Shown here one piece after another: positions 27,915 to 39,400 of a stretch of DNA of 64,000 nucleotides (the first letter of the stretch is position 1; each line of letters starts with the position of its first letter). The translations under genes were made by a program, and so were the position numbers. Source of the stretch: Prevotella herbatica (GTDB lineage: Bacteria > Bacteroidota > Bacteroidia > Bacteroidales > Bacteroidaceae); the NCBI RefSeq assembly GCF_017347605.1, contig NZ_AP024484.1:1269501-1333500 (forward strand), given 5' to 3'. The notes under the pieces are model-generated. The model was not told the origin of the DNA, ran no database searches, and saw only the letters and a list, made by a program, of their open reading frames with translations.

Positions 27915-29729
27915 CTAGAATTTAGATTCCGCACCAAAATAAAAGCCTGTCTCTGGTGGTTGATTATAACCAGAGTTTTCTGCAGCTACACCAAGTCTAT
28001 AAGGAACATCCTCCTCAAGACAATTTATACGATGGGTAGTAGGTATCGTTGAAACATAAAGTCGAAGTTCGCTGCTAGCTACATCACGTGTAAGTATTTC
28101 TTCACGCCAGTCACCTAGTATATCAGCACTCAGACATGGATTTGACTTTGTTCCGTTATTAAACTTACAGAATTTAAGCTGCTGCAACGTATATGTTCGT
28201 CCAGCTTTCCAATCATATTTAAGCACACGCTCATGGTCAAGCAATTCACGTAGCAGATCTCCATCCCACCAAATTCCAAAGTTAGTAGAACGAACTCTTC
28301 CATTAAGAATTTCACCTTTTACATTACGCAGACCTTTACTGTCGGCACTCCACATTTCCAATCCAGGATTAGTAGGGTCAATATCAGCAGCCATACAACG
28401 ACCGACATCTTCATTACTCGGTATTTGGAATTTTACTTTACCTGTAGCTGCATCGCGGAAATCACTTCCGTCACGACGGTTTTCATGACAATCCCATACT
28501 TGCAGTTTGTCTGAGTTTGGATAAAAAGCTGTAAGATGAATGGCATCACCATGTCCCATGTGAGTATTATATAAGCCAGTACCATCATTATCAATAGCAA
28601 CAGAACCCAATGTTATTTCGTCACAACCATCACCGTCAACATCTGCAACTCTTATGTTGTGATTGCCATTTCCTCCATAATCTTTCCATTTAGGATTATT
28701 TGTATCAAAAACCCAATGCTGTTTAAGTTCTTTCCCATCCCAATCCCATGCTGCAACTACGGTACGGGTATAATATCCTCTTATGAATATAGCACTTGCA
28801 TGCACGCCATCAAGATATCCAACTCCTGCTAGATAACGTTCAGATCGATTAGCATGGTCATCTCCCCAGTCTTCAACTTTACCACGCGAAGGTACATAAT
28901 TGACAGTAGAAAGAGCTTTTCCGGTCAATCCGTCAAAAACTGTAAGATATTCATTGCCATGCTTTATTATGCCCCTCCATTTATTCTCTGCTGTCTCACG
29001 CCAATCTACATTTGGATCACCGATAACATTTCCTAATCCATCTACAGTTCCATCGCAAGTTCTCATCATAACTTCTGCCTTGCCATCACCGTCAAAGTCG
29101 TAAACCATAAACGGAGTATAATGAGCACCAGAACGAATATTCTTGCCCAAATCAATACGCCACAATTGCTTTCCTTCCAATGTGTAACAATCAAGATATG
29201 TATTGCCAGTGTATCCACTCTGAGAGTTATCATGAGAATTTGTAGGATCCCATTTTAGAATAATTTCATATTGTCCGTCCCCATCAACATCGCCGATACT
29301 TGCATCATTTGCAGTATAGTCATATCTCTGTCCATCAGGAGTTATTCCACCTTCCGGTTTGTTGATCTTTATTGGAATATAATCATTTGGAGAATTAGCT
29401 TTCAACAAATATTTTCCATCAACACTTCCTCCTTTTACCGTATACTCGACATTACCATTAACACGAGCGGTATCAGTGAAGAATGTTGCACCTGTTATCT
29501 TCTTTTTATTTATTTTAATACCATTACGATATAAATCAAAACCACATTTGCTATTATCTTCACGCAGCATGCGCCACGCTACAGCTACATCTCCATTACT
29601 TTGGCGAATTGCGACCAATCCACGATTAAGATTTTCGTGTATCATCTTCCCCCAAATATATCGTGGCTGAGCATAAGCGCCAGCCACGATAAGTAGAGAT
29701 AGTAAAGATAATAATATTTTTTTATTCAT
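27915..29729 (-). CDS. Rhamnogalacturonan lyase, family PL11
   Basis: The protein has 604 residues with a signal peptide (VAGAYAQP). It opens with the fibronectin-like domain of PL11 (LNRGLVAIRQ) and continues as an eight-bladed propeller with calcium loops (DVDGDGQYE, DFDGDGKAE, DVDGDGCDE), close to YesW/YesX of Bacillus. These enzymes cut the rhamnose-galacturonate backbone of RG-I by beta-elimination. It lies in the RG-I operon, after the second SusD gene and before the deacetylases. A start three codons upstream (29738) is also possible. Confidence 0.95.
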   Translation of the reverse strand: MNKKILLSLLSLLIVAGAYAQPRYIWGKMIHENLNRGLVAIRQSNGDVAVAWRMLREDNSKCGFDLYRNGIKINKKKITGATFFTDTARVNGNVEYTVKGGSVDGKYLLKANSPNDYIPIKINKPEGGITPDGQRYDYTANDASIGDVDGDGQYEIILKWDPTNSHDNSQSGYTGNTYLDCYTLEGKQLWRIDLGKNIRSGAHYTPFMVYDFDGDGKAEVMMRTCDGTVDGLGNVIGDPNVDWRETAENKWRGIIKHGNEYLTVFDGLTGKALSTVNYVPSRGKVEDWGDDHANRSERYLAGVGYLDGVHASAIFIRGYYTRTVVAAWDWDGKELKQHWVFDTNNPKWKDYGGNGNHNIRVADVDGDGCDEITLGSVAIDNDGTGLYNTHMGHGDAIHLTAFYPNSDKLQVWDCHENRRDGSDFRDAATGKVKFQIPSNEDVGRCMAADIDPTNPGLEMWSADSKGLRNVKGEILNGRVRSTNFGIWWDGDLLRELLDHERVLKYDWKAGRTYTLQQLKFCKFNNGTKSNPCLSADILGDWREEILTRDVASSELRLYVSTIPTTHRINCLEEDVPYRLGVAAENSGYNQPPETGFYFGAESKF

Positions 29730-29750
29730 ATTATTCATTATAAGTCAAAT

Positions 29751-31475
29751 CTATTTCCATCCAGGATTCTGTGTAAGGTTGCCATTCTTAAGAATTTCTG
29801 TCTGTGGTATCGGGAAAAGATACATTTTGTCATCCCACTGACGAGTCACTGTGTTAGGAGTATAAGAAATAGATCCATCAGCATTCTTCGTAAGTTTCAT
29901 TTCCTTTATTTCCTTGAAATACTTGTCTGCTTCCTTCCAACGACGTACATCCCAAAAACGATGTCCTTCAAAGGCTAGCTCAACAAAACGCTCATTGGTG
30001 TATTTTGCCCAGAAAGCATCATTGCCCATACCTATAGGGAATTGTGGCATTCCTGCACGAACACGAGTCTTACTTGCTGCTTCTCGTGCCGACATTGGGA
30101 ATTCTGCAGATGTAGCATCAGCACTACCAAGATACTTAAATACAGCTTCAGCATAGTTTAGATAGAATTCTCCCAAACGGAAAGTAACCCAAGTATGATA
30201 ATCAACTGAATATTTACTATTTGCAGTAAGATTAATTGCCCCGTGACACAATTTCTTCACATAATAACCTGTTAAAGTTCCACCAGAAATAGGCTGTGCG
30301 TTTACACCACCATAAAAAGTTTCAAGTTTAGCTTTTTGATATGTTGGCCATACATCACCGTTCTTAGCAACCGTAGCATCCAATCGTGGATCACGACCAG
30401 CATAAGGATTTGACTCTACATAACCACTTCCTGTATCATGAATTCCAAGTCCGGTAGCCTTCATGTCATAAGCATCAACTAGATTCTGAGTAGGACAGTT
30501 TCCGCCATTTCCACCTTCTATACCAATAGGATAGTTGCGACTTTCAAATGTATTTGAAGCACCATTTGAACCAGAACCATATATACGTCGTCCAAAAATA
30601 ATCTCCTTTGTTATATTTGCATCTTTCCAATTAGCAGTAGACCACAAATCAGCATAATTAGCTGTAAGATCCATGCCCCTTTGCTTGCATTCATCAAGAA
30701 GCTGCTTCGTATATAGCGCAGCTGTATGATAACGCTCCTTATCACCTTGTGGATTAAATAAAGGACTAGCCCAATACAATGCAGCACGTGCCTTTAATGC
30801 CAAAACTGTAATGCGACTAGCACGACCATTATCATTTTCTGAAGGCAAGTTGAAATCTGAAGGATTCTTAACAATACTATCTTGTACAAGATTACACTCA
30901 TCAATAATAAATTTGAATGTTTCGTCAGATGTTGCTCTTGAAGTTTTATTTGTAACATCAGTAGACTGTACTTTTGTTATCAATGGTACACCACCATACT
31001 GCTTTGCAAGATTAAAATAGAAATATGCACGCCAGAAACGAGCCTCCCATTTATAATTCTTATAACGTGCCATCTGTTCATCATAATCAGAGTTCATCTC
31101 ATAATCTGGGAAAGTAAGTCCAACAAACTTTTCCATAACCTGATTACAAATATTGATACCCTTATACATGCTACCCCATACAGAATTCTTTGCATTGGTA
31201 GCACTCCATGCTCCATTAAAGAAGTCATCAATAGAAGTTCCACTCACAGAAAATTCAGATTCATCAGTAGTACTACCCATGATAGCACTTCCGTAGCTAC
31301 CATAATCATAATCGATAGTATTATATATATCTGTCATAAAGCCACCAACATTGTTGAATGTCTTTGATACATAATCCTTATCATAAATATTGTACTCGTT
31401 ATAGTCCATCTTGTCATTGCATGAAACAAGAGCAAGAACAGCAAGCGAAGAACAAAGTATATTATTTAGTTTCAT
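29751..31475 (-). CDS. SusD/RagB-type glycan-binding lipoprotein, second pair
   Basis: The 574-residue lipoprotein (LVSC, Cys19) has the helical TPR-like SusD fold: EARFWRAYFYFNLAKQYGGVPL near the middle, then LGEFYLNYAEAV, ERFVELAFEGHRFWDVRRW and a C-terminal NPGWK. SusD proteins cap a SusC transporter at the cell surface and bind the glycan. It directly follows its SusC gene (21 bp). The tail of the protein is intact. Confidence 0.95.
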   Translation of the reverse strand: MKLNNILCSSLAVLALVSCNDKMDYNEYNIYDKDYVSKTFNNVGGFMTDIYNTIDYDYGSYGSAIMGSTTDESEFSVSGTSIDDFFNGAWSATNAKNSVWGSMYKGINICNQVMEKFVGLTFPDYEMNSDYDEQMARYKNYKWEARFWRAYFYFNLAKQYGGVPLITKVQSTDVTNKTSRATSDETFKFIIDECNLVQDSIVKNPSDFNLPSENDNGRASRITVLALKARAALYWASPLFNPQGDKERYHTAALYTKQLLDECKQRGMDLTANYADLWSTANWKDANITKEIIFGRRIYGSGSNGASNTFESRNYPIGIEGGNGGNCPTQNLVDAYDMKATGLGIHDTGSGYVESNPYAGRDPRLDATVAKNGDVWPTYQKAKLETFYGGVNAQPISGGTLTGYYVKKLCHGAINLTANSKYSVDYHTWVTFRLGEFYLNYAEAVFKYLGSADATSAEFPMSAREAASKTRVRAGMPQFPIGMGNDAFWAKYTNERFVELAFEGHRFWDVRRWKEADKYFKEIKEMKLTKNADGSISYTPNTVTRQWDDKMYLFPIPQTEILKNGNLTQNPGWK

Positions 31476-31496
31476 ATTTTCACTCGTTTTTATTTA

Positions 31497-34295
31497 TTAG
31501 AATGTAACTGAAAGACCTGCAACAATGCTTCTTGTCAATGGATTTGTCGCACCATAAGACTCTGGATCTGAAACATCCATATGGTCAAGACTGAACAAGT
31601 CTGTTCCACGAACGTAAACCTTAGCTCCATTAACGAAACCTGTTTTTTCAAGCAGAGACTTAGGCAAGTTATAATAAAGTTCGATGTTACGAAGTTTAAA
31701 GAAAGAACGGTTTACCAACCATAAAGTACTTGTCTGATAATTATTTGCATTATTCTCATTACTTAAACGAGGGAACTTTGCGTCCTGATTGGCTGGAGTC
31801 CAACGATTATCGTAATAATACTGTGATATTGTCGTATTATTTATAAGAGGCCAATACATACTCTTTGTATTGAGTACGCCTGAATAAAGACCCGTCCCCT
31901 GGAAAAGACAATAGAAACCAAAGCCTTTATATTCAGCACCTAGATGCAATGAATAATACATACCAGGAGTCGTACTATGACCGATTGCACACTTATCATT
32001 GGCATCGATAACATTATCACCATTTACATCAAGATATTTGATATCACCAGGCTGAACAGTAGAGAAATTCTGCTTAGGGCTTGCTGCTATATCAGCAGCG
32101 TCTTTAAATAATCCTATAGCCTTCAAACCATATATCTGACCAAGTTGATGACCAGTCTGTACAAGGTTACTGTAAAGACGAGGCTCTTCATATTGTTCCT
32201 GAATCTTATTATGGTTATAGTTGAAGTTACCACCAATGTTAAACGTCACCTCACTGATTGTCTTATTGTAATCAAGTCCGATTTCAAAACCAGAATTATC
32301 AACAATTCCACCATTTTCATAAGGAGCATCCTGACCAATAACATCAGTATATTTACCGTCAGAAGATACCCATATATTATTATGACGTGTAAAATAACCT
32401 TCTAAAGTTACATCTAACCCGTGGAAAAGAGTAGCCTCAATACCTACATTATACTTATAAGCTTTTTCATGAGAAGGATGCTCTGTAGCATATCTATCAA
32501 GACTTGTACGACCAAAAGAAGACTGCCATGTTTCATTAAAAGGATATGTCCCGCCTGTCATAGTATACTGCTGAGTATAATATGTCCATGTGTTGTTTGG
32601 CAAAAAGTCCGCATTAATGATACCAGCAGAAGCACGTAGCTTCAAGAAGTCTACCCAAGAAATATTCTTCATGAATTTTTCCTTTGATATAATCCAAGCT
32701 GCAGACAAAGTTGGAGAGAAGTTCCATTTTGTACTTGGTGCAAGTCTACTTGATCCAGATTCCACAAGAGCTAAATCTGCAAAATAACGATTTTTAAAAC
32801 CATAATGAGTGTACCAAGACGCATCCTGACGATAAATTACTGTATTTATACCGTTTGTTTCCTCATACTCATAATCCCATTTTAGTTGAGAATATACAGA
32901 ATGATTGCCAAACGTATTATTATAGTTAAATCCACCATCAAAGTGGAAACGCTTGCTGAAACTATTTGTTGTGGCACCATCGCCCATAGCAGTATCAGCA
33001 CCTCCAGTAAATAAATTACCAGGTGTTGCTGTTCCATCAGTTGCCCAAGTTGCACTATTCATTCCATATACATAACCTTTGCTGTGGTTTTCCAATATAT
33101 TTGAAGTATTATCATAAGATACTCTTAATGTTGCAGCTAAACCATCCAACCAATCAGATAGATTCTGAGTAAGAGTAGCATCTGAGAAAAGAGTTTTTGA
33201 ATGATTTTTCGCGTATGCTGCGCCTGCACTTTGAGCAACAGGATTTACAGTTCCATCCCATGTAGAGTTACCACCCCAAATACCGTTATCATTCTTTATT
33301 GGGAACGCTGCTGATGGAACAGAATAGATCATATCCCAAATATTTGCAGAATTACCAGGACGGCTAGCTTCAGCTAAAACGCCAAGGAGATTTACGTTAA
33401 ATTTTGTTGTTTCCGAGAGGTCTATATCCAAATTTGTACGAAGATTACCCTTCACATATTTATTCTGTGTTGAATAACCATCATTCATATCAAAATTCTT
33501 AATGAATCCCTTATCTGAAATAAGATCAATCATTGTATAGTAGCGGAATTTCTTCGCACCACCACGGAACTCAATATTGAATTTATTAGTTACGCCAGTA
33601 TTGCGGAATGCTTCATCAACCCAATTTACATTAGGATACATTGTTGGGTATGTACCATTTTGAAATGCAGCAATTTCAGCATCAGAATATTTGGCAGCTA
33701 ATCCATCATTACCACGTGCCTCATTTACGGCCTGTGCGTAAGTAGATGCATCAACAAACTTAGGCTTGTTTGCCATAAAGTTCCACAAATGATCATAAGT
33801 AAACTTTATTTCCTGTGAATTGTACTTACCATGTTTTGTTTTTATCAAAACAGCGCCATTTGTACCCTTATATCCGTACAATGCAACAGCAGCTGCATCT
33901 TTCAATATCTGTATAGATTCAACTTCTTCTGCAGTTATATCATTAATATCACGCTCTATACCATCAACAAGTATTAATGGTGAGCTACCAGATAGACTTT
34001 GCAATCCACGAACGTAAAACGTTGGATTATATGCAGCATAATTACCTGAATTCTGCAAAGATATAAGACCAAGTCCCTGTCCTATAATTGAATTACCGAT
34101 ATTCTTATCACTACGCTTATCTACTGTTTTATTGGTAATAATAGAAACAGCAGCCGTAGACTGTTCACGTGAAAAATTCACGTTGGCACCAACATCAACT
34201 AATTGGTCCTTGAATACAGTTGTATCTTTCTGTGCAGCAGCCGGCAAGCCAAGGCTTGCCAACATTGCCAACACTAATATATTATTCTTATTCAT
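31497..34295 (-). CDS. SusC-type TonB-dependent transporter, second pair (no N-terminal regulatory domain)
   Basis: From the ATG at 34295 the protein has 932 residues, with a signal peptide (LGLPAAAQ). The plug follows almost at once (SIITNKTVDKRSDKNIGNS, YVRGLQSLSG, LVDGIERDINDI, ALYGYKGTNGAVLI), and the barrel runs to SIVAGLSVTF. Most SusC proteins carry a carboxypeptidase-regulatory-like domain in front; here it is missing. That variant is common for a second SusC in a PUL. It should import oligosaccharides from RG-I with the SusD encoded next. Confidence 0.95.
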   Translation of the reverse strand: MNKNNILVLAMLASLGLPAAAQKDTTVFKDQLVDVGANVNFSREQSTAAVSIITNKTVDKRSDKNIGNSIIGQGLGLISLQNSGNYAAYNPTFYVRGLQSLSGSSPLILVDGIERDINDITAEEVESIQILKDAAAVALYGYKGTNGAVLIKTKHGKYNSQEIKFTYDHLWNFMANKPKFVDASTYAQAVNEARGNDGLAAKYSDAEIAAFQNGTYPTMYPNVNWVDEAFRNTGVTNKFNIEFRGGAKKFRYYTMIDLISDKGFIKNFDMNDGYSTQNKYVKGNLRTNLDIDLSETTKFNVNLLGVLAEASRPGNSANIWDMIYSVPSAAFPIKNDNGIWGGNSTWDGTVNPVAQSAGAAYAKNHSKTLFSDATLTQNLSDWLDGLAATLRVSYDNTSNILENHSKGYVYGMNSATWATDGTATPGNLFTGGADTAMGDGATTNSFSKRFHFDGGFNYNNTFGNHSVYSQLKWDYEYEETNGINTVIYRQDASWYTHYGFKNRYFADLALVESGSSRLAPSTKWNFSPTLSAAWIISKEKFMKNISWVDFLKLRASAGIINADFLPNNTWTYYTQQYTMTGGTYPFNETWQSSFGRTSLDRYATEHPSHEKAYKYNVGIEATLFHGLDVTLEGYFTRHNNIWVSSDGKYTDVIGQDAPYENGGIVDNSGFEIGLDYNKTISEVTFNIGGNFNYNHNKIQEQYEEPRLYSNLVQTGHQLGQIYGLKAIGLFKDAADIAASPKQNFSTVQPGDIKYLDVNGDNVIDANDKCAIGHSTTPGMYYSLHLGAEYKGFGFYCLFQGTGLYSGVLNTKSMYWPLINNTTISQYYYDNRWTPANQDAKFPRLSNENNANNYQTSTLWLVNRSFFKLRNIELYYNLPKSLLEKTGFVNGAKVYVRGTDLFSLDHMDVSDPESYGATNPLTRSIVAGLSVTF

Positions 34296-34336
34296 TATAG
34301 CTATTAACTTATTAAATGTTAACAATTAACTTTAAA

Positions 34337-36358
34337 TTACCAACCAGGATTTTGAGTTAAGCCATATCCCTTGTTAACTTCTGTCTGAGGGAATGGCTCA
34401 AGATACCATTTTGGATCATAACCAGACCACCATGTACGAGATTGTCGTGACTCAAACTTTTCGTAATCAAAGTGTGTAGGCTCGTAGAAACCAGGGTTAA
34501 GATTACTACCCTTATCTGTCTTCTTATCACCATTCCACCATTGTGTATTGGCATTTTTTATATCATTCACATGAACCCATTTTCCATCAACCTTTCTTAA
34601 TCGATACATTTTTAGACCATGTAACTTCTGTGAAAGAACTTGTTGTCCGAGTTTATACCTCTTAATATCAAAATAACGAGAATTACTCATACCAAGTTCA
34701 CAAACACGTTCACGAAGGATCTCACTTAACAAGTTTTCCTTGTTTGAAGTCAAGTCCTCACCAGGATTACATTCAGCCAATCCCTTGAGACCTACACGTG
34801 AACGAATTTTGTCAACATATTGCAAAGCACCAGTAAAATTATCATCTGCTTGTAACAATGCTTCCGCATAAGTAAGATAGAAATCATTCAAACTTAGTAC
34901 AACCCACTGAGGTTGAGCACGTAAATATACATTATTTGTACCTGTGATATATTTGTTGTTACCATATCCAGTAGCGAAATAACCACTTTCTGTAGAAGGA
35001 CCGTTCAACGCACGTGAACCACCATCCCACAACTCGAAATTATTACCACTCATTGTTCCTGAGTTCAAAGAAGATGTTTCAAGGTCACCATTCACCATTA
35101 CCGTTTCATAAAGACGTGGATCACGAGTATATGTACGATGCTGCAGTTCCTGTTTTGTTGCGATAGTATCACCCTTAACAAACATTTGATCTAATTTTCC
35201 TGCATTTTCAGTCGCAGTCCAATTAAATGGTTTTCCGTCTGCCCAAGGGAACATTTCAACATATTCCTGCGTTGGAGCATAAGAATAACGTTCATTCAAT
35301 CCACCACCAAGCTGTGTCCACATAAATTTCGTGTCTTTACCAAAAGAAGATACACGTGTTGCAAATATCACTTCAGGACTATTCTGATTTACGTAACCAT
35401 AGCGGAATGCATAGCGATACCCCTCAATAGTCTTTGAAGCTGGTTGAACAAGAGAATAACCTCCATTTGCATTCAACTGCTGCAAGAATTCCTCACATGC
35501 AGTCTTGCAGCGTGTCCAACGATCTTTACTATAGTTTCCATACCAAACTGGACTACTGTCAGTTATTGAATAAGTTGAACCATAATATGGTTTATCAGAA
35601 TTGAACAAAGGTGAAGCCGCGAATTGCAGAATCTGACATTTCATAGCCATAGCTGCTGCTTTTGTCCATCTACCTGTTTCCGAAGTAGGGTCTTCGGGTG
35701 TCCAAGGTAAAACTTTAGAAGCCTCATCAAGTAAACCAACCATAAAGTTTACAGTCTCTTCAACAGATGCACGTGGCAAATCATAAGAAGTCTCACCAAC
35801 GTTAAAACTGCGTTTTACGATAGGAAGACCACCGTACATTCTAAACAGATTAAAATATGTAGAAGCAATAAGGCATTTAGCCTCTGCTTTCATCTGCGTT
35901 TTTTCAGTTTCCTCCATGTTTGGAGTCCTACCAATATTCTCCTGAAGCAAATAAGCAGAGCGTATCAGTTCCCAACAATTCTCATTCAAATAACCAAAAA
36001 CAGAAGAACTACCAGAGGTAGCATTCAACTGTCCTGAATAATATGTTTGAAAAACTGATGATTGAGTGAAATGCAATTGCCAACAGTCTGTTAGAGCATC
36101 AAACTTACCATTCCAATAACTCGCAGAGCTATGAGAACTTGTATATGGCAAACCATAATATTGCAGAGCATAAGCACCGACAAGGAACTGTCGCGTATAT
36201 TCAGCATTATTAAATACAGTATCTTTTGTTGCATCAGTACCAGGAGCCTTGCCAAGGAATTTATTACCAAAGGCAATATCATCTGTACAAGAACCAAATC
36301 CTAAGGCTAAAGACAAAGTCAGGAATGCTCCAATAAATGTCTTATTATTTAGTTTCAT
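34337..36358 (-). CDS. SusD/RagB-type glycan-binding lipoprotein, first pair
   Basis: The 673-residue lipoprotein (FGSC, Cys24) is longer than most SusD proteins. It has the expected landmarks: CLIASTYFNLFRMYGGLPIV, FYLTYAEALLQ, RVCELGMSNSRYFDIKRYK and a C-terminal TQNPGW. It binds glycan at the surface for the SusC encoded upstream. It lies 46 bp after that SusC gene and 41 bp before the next SusC start, inside one long transcript. Confidence 0.95.
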   Translation of the reverse strand: MKLNNKTFIGAFLTLSLALGFGSCTDDIAFGNKFLGKAPGTDATKDTVFNNAEYTRQFLVGAYALQYYGLPYTSSHSSASYWNGKFDALTDCWQLHFTQSSVFQTYYSGQLNATSGSSSVFGYLNENCWELIRSAYLLQENIGRTPNMEETEKTQMKAEAKCLIASTYFNLFRMYGGLPIVKRSFNVGETSYDLPRASVEETVNFMVGLLDEASKVLPWTPEDPTSETGRWTKAAAMAMKCQILQFAASPLFNSDKPYYGSTYSITDSSPVWYGNYSKDRWTRCKTACEEFLQQLNANGGYSLVQPASKTIEGYRYAFRYGYVNQNSPEVIFATRVSSFGKDTKFMWTQLGGGLNERYSYAPTQEYVEMFPWADGKPFNWTATENAGKLDQMFVKGDTIATKQELQHRTYTRDPRLYETVMVNGDLETSSLNSGTMSGNNFELWDGGSRALNGPSTESGYFATGYGNNKYITGTNNVYLRAQPQWVVLSLNDFYLTYAEALLQADDNFTGALQYVDKIRSRVGLKGLAECNPGEDLTSNKENLLSEILRERVCELGMSNSRYFDIKRYKLGQQVLSQKLHGLKMYRLRKVDGKWVHVNDIKNANTQWWNGDKKTDKGSNLNPGFYEPTHFDYEKFESRQSRTWWSGYDPKWYLEPFPQTEVNKGYGLTQNPGW

Positions 36359-36404
36359 AATTAATTTGCGTTATTTATTATTTTAGGCAAAATCATTTTT
36401 TGCA

Positions 36405-39400
36405 TTAGAATCCCACCTTTAAAGAGAATGTATATGTCTTTTGAAGTGGATAAGAAGGAGAGCCACTAGCTCTTGCTTCAGGATCTCCCCATTTATATGG
36501 AGTAAAAGTCAAGAGATTATAACCACTGAAGGAAAGTTGAAGCTGATTTAGTCCAAGTTTCTTCATAAATGCCAAATGAAAATCGTAAGCTACCTGCAAA
36601 GTTTTCAGACGCAGATACTTAGCATCTTTTTCATATAATGTAGATGTAGCATAGTTATTAACAGCATTGTCCAAAGTTGCACGTGGGTACTCATAATTCT
36701 GACCAGGATTTTCCGCATTCCAAGTATGATCGATATGGTATTGAAGCAAACCACCTTCAGTATTGCCAGTACGATTTTTAAATGGCTCACGGAATACATC
36801 ATCAAGCATTCGGCTCACGTTCCACGCACCAGTCCACTGAGTACTGATAGAAATATTCTTAAATGAAAAACCAAAATTGACACCCATTACATATTCAGGA
36901 TCTTCAGTATAGCCGTAATCACGACTCATATCATTTTGGTCAATTATACCATTATGATCAAGGTCTACATAAACAGCATCACCTGGTTTCAAATCAACAC
37001 CTGCAAGCTGAGTAGGGAACTTTTCACCAAATTTTTTTTCATAAAGAGCGGGAGTTTCTGCATCGTAGAAACGATAGAACTTATACTCAGAGCGTGCTCC
37101 AAGACGATGTCCCTTTGAATACTGATACAGATTATTGTAAGGAGCTTCCTTAGCTTCCTTTACTTCATTCTGATTGTAACTAAGGTTTAAACCAGCCCAA
37201 TAAATGAAATCTTTTCCAATTTTATCATTCCATTTAAGAGACAATTCGTAACCCCAACTATCAACAACACCAAGATTCTCTGCAGGAGTTGTAAAACCAA
37301 GAATTGAAGGTGCTGTGTCATCATGAAGTAGAATATCTGTACGATGTTCCTTGTAATAATCAACAGTAGCACGAAGTTTATCTTTTATAAAGTAGATATC
37401 AGCACCATAATCTTGTTTAAATGCTTTTTCCCATGTAACGTTAGGATTGTTTCTTGACATTTCGTAAGCACCCTTTGATACCGTGTTATTTTCTATACCA
37501 AAGTTATAACCACGACCACCACGAGAATAAATTCCAGAATTGTTCACATTGTATGGATCATCAAGATACATAAAACGACTACCACCAATTTTATCATTAC
37601 CTACAAGACCGTAACTTACACGAAATTTAAGGAAACTAACAACTTTCTTCAATGGTTTCCAGAAAGACTCGTCACTGATTACCCAACCTAAAGAACCTGC
37701 AGGGAATGTACCATAACGTCTGCTAGGTGCAAAGTTTTCAGAACCGTTATAACCAATGTTGAACTCTGCCATATATCGGTTGTTCCAGTCGTATGTCAAA
37801 CGACCTACAACACCAGCATATCCTTGTGGAATATCAGAGAATGTTGAAGGATAATAGTTCTTACTTTGGTTAAGCAACAACAAAGCACCTACATTATTCA
37901 ATCCGAAAGAACGATTATATGTAAGAGATGTCTCAAAATACCAATCACGATCCCGACCTGTTGATTCAGAATAAGCTATCTGACCTGTCTGACCAGCCAT
38001 CTTATATCCAATTGAACCATCCTTTTTTAATACTGGATAATATGAAGCCATGGCACGTGAACCTTCCTTAGTAACACCAAACAAACTATTGTATGAACCT
38101 TTGATCTTAAAAGAAAGACCTTTAGTTATCATGTCAAGTTTCTGGTTCAACTGTGCATCCAACTGAAGTTTATTATTACTATATTGGAAAAAACCGCCAT
38201 TAACACCAGCATTACCATAATAAGTAATACCACTTCCACCAACGAATGGCAATCTCAAATCTGAATAATCAGTTGTTGTTTCAATATATTTACCATCAAT
38301 AATACCTGGACTAGAGAACGGAGTTGCCTGATAAAGAGCCTGAACCATTCCACTTGTACCCTGTCCCGTATGTGGCTTATTTGAGTTATCAACACTACCA
38401 GCAATGTTAAATGATAATGTTGTCGTTTTAGTTACATCTAAGTCTAAGTTAGCACGATAGTTGAAACGATTATATTGATAGCCAAATTTATAATCTTGTC
38501 CAAATTCCTTAAAAAGTCCACCTTGGGTATACATACCAGCATTGACAAAGTAGCGCATTTTGCTAGTACCACCACTAATGCTGACATTTGTCTTTGTCTG
38601 CATTGTAGACTTCTTCATGATATAGTCATCCCACTTAATACTTGGGAAACGAATCGGATCACTTCCTGTACGGAATTTTTCAACGATAGCGTCTGAAAAT
38701 TTATGTTCTTTACCATCATTGTCATTCATCTGATTATAGAATGTAGCGTATCCGTAAGAATCAGCCTGCTCAACCATCTTGGTTGGAGTCAATATAGAGA
38801 ATGAAGTATTGGCTGTAACAGAAGCCTTACCTTCTTTACCACGTTTAGTTGTGATAAGGACAACGCCGTTTGCACCACGTACACCAAACACAGCTGTAGC
38901 AGAAGCATCTTTCAAAACTGTAATACTTTCAATTTCCTCAGGATCAATATCTCCCATGCTGCGCTCTACACCATCAACCTGAACAAGAGGTTCCGCATTG
39001 TTGAATGTTGCCTGGCCACGTACAAACACCTTTGCGGCATCACTTCCAGGCTCACCAGAATATTGTACTGTAGTTACACCACTTAACTGACCTGCTAGGA
39101 CATTGTTAACTGAACTTACCGGAGTACGAACAAGGTCTTCACCTTTTATACTTGAAAGAGCACCAGTAACGGTAACTTTTTTCTGCACACCATAGGCAAC
39201 AACCTCAACTGTTTGCAAGTTGTTTGTGTTTTCCTTCAGTGTGACTTTCATTCCGTTCTTGGCAATTACGATCATTGGGTCGTAACCCACAAAAGAGATT
39301 TTTAACTTTGCACCTGATTTTACATTCAGGTTAAAGTTACCATCAAGATCTGTCACAGTTCCATTAGAACCAGGACCAACAACCATTACGGTCGCACCGA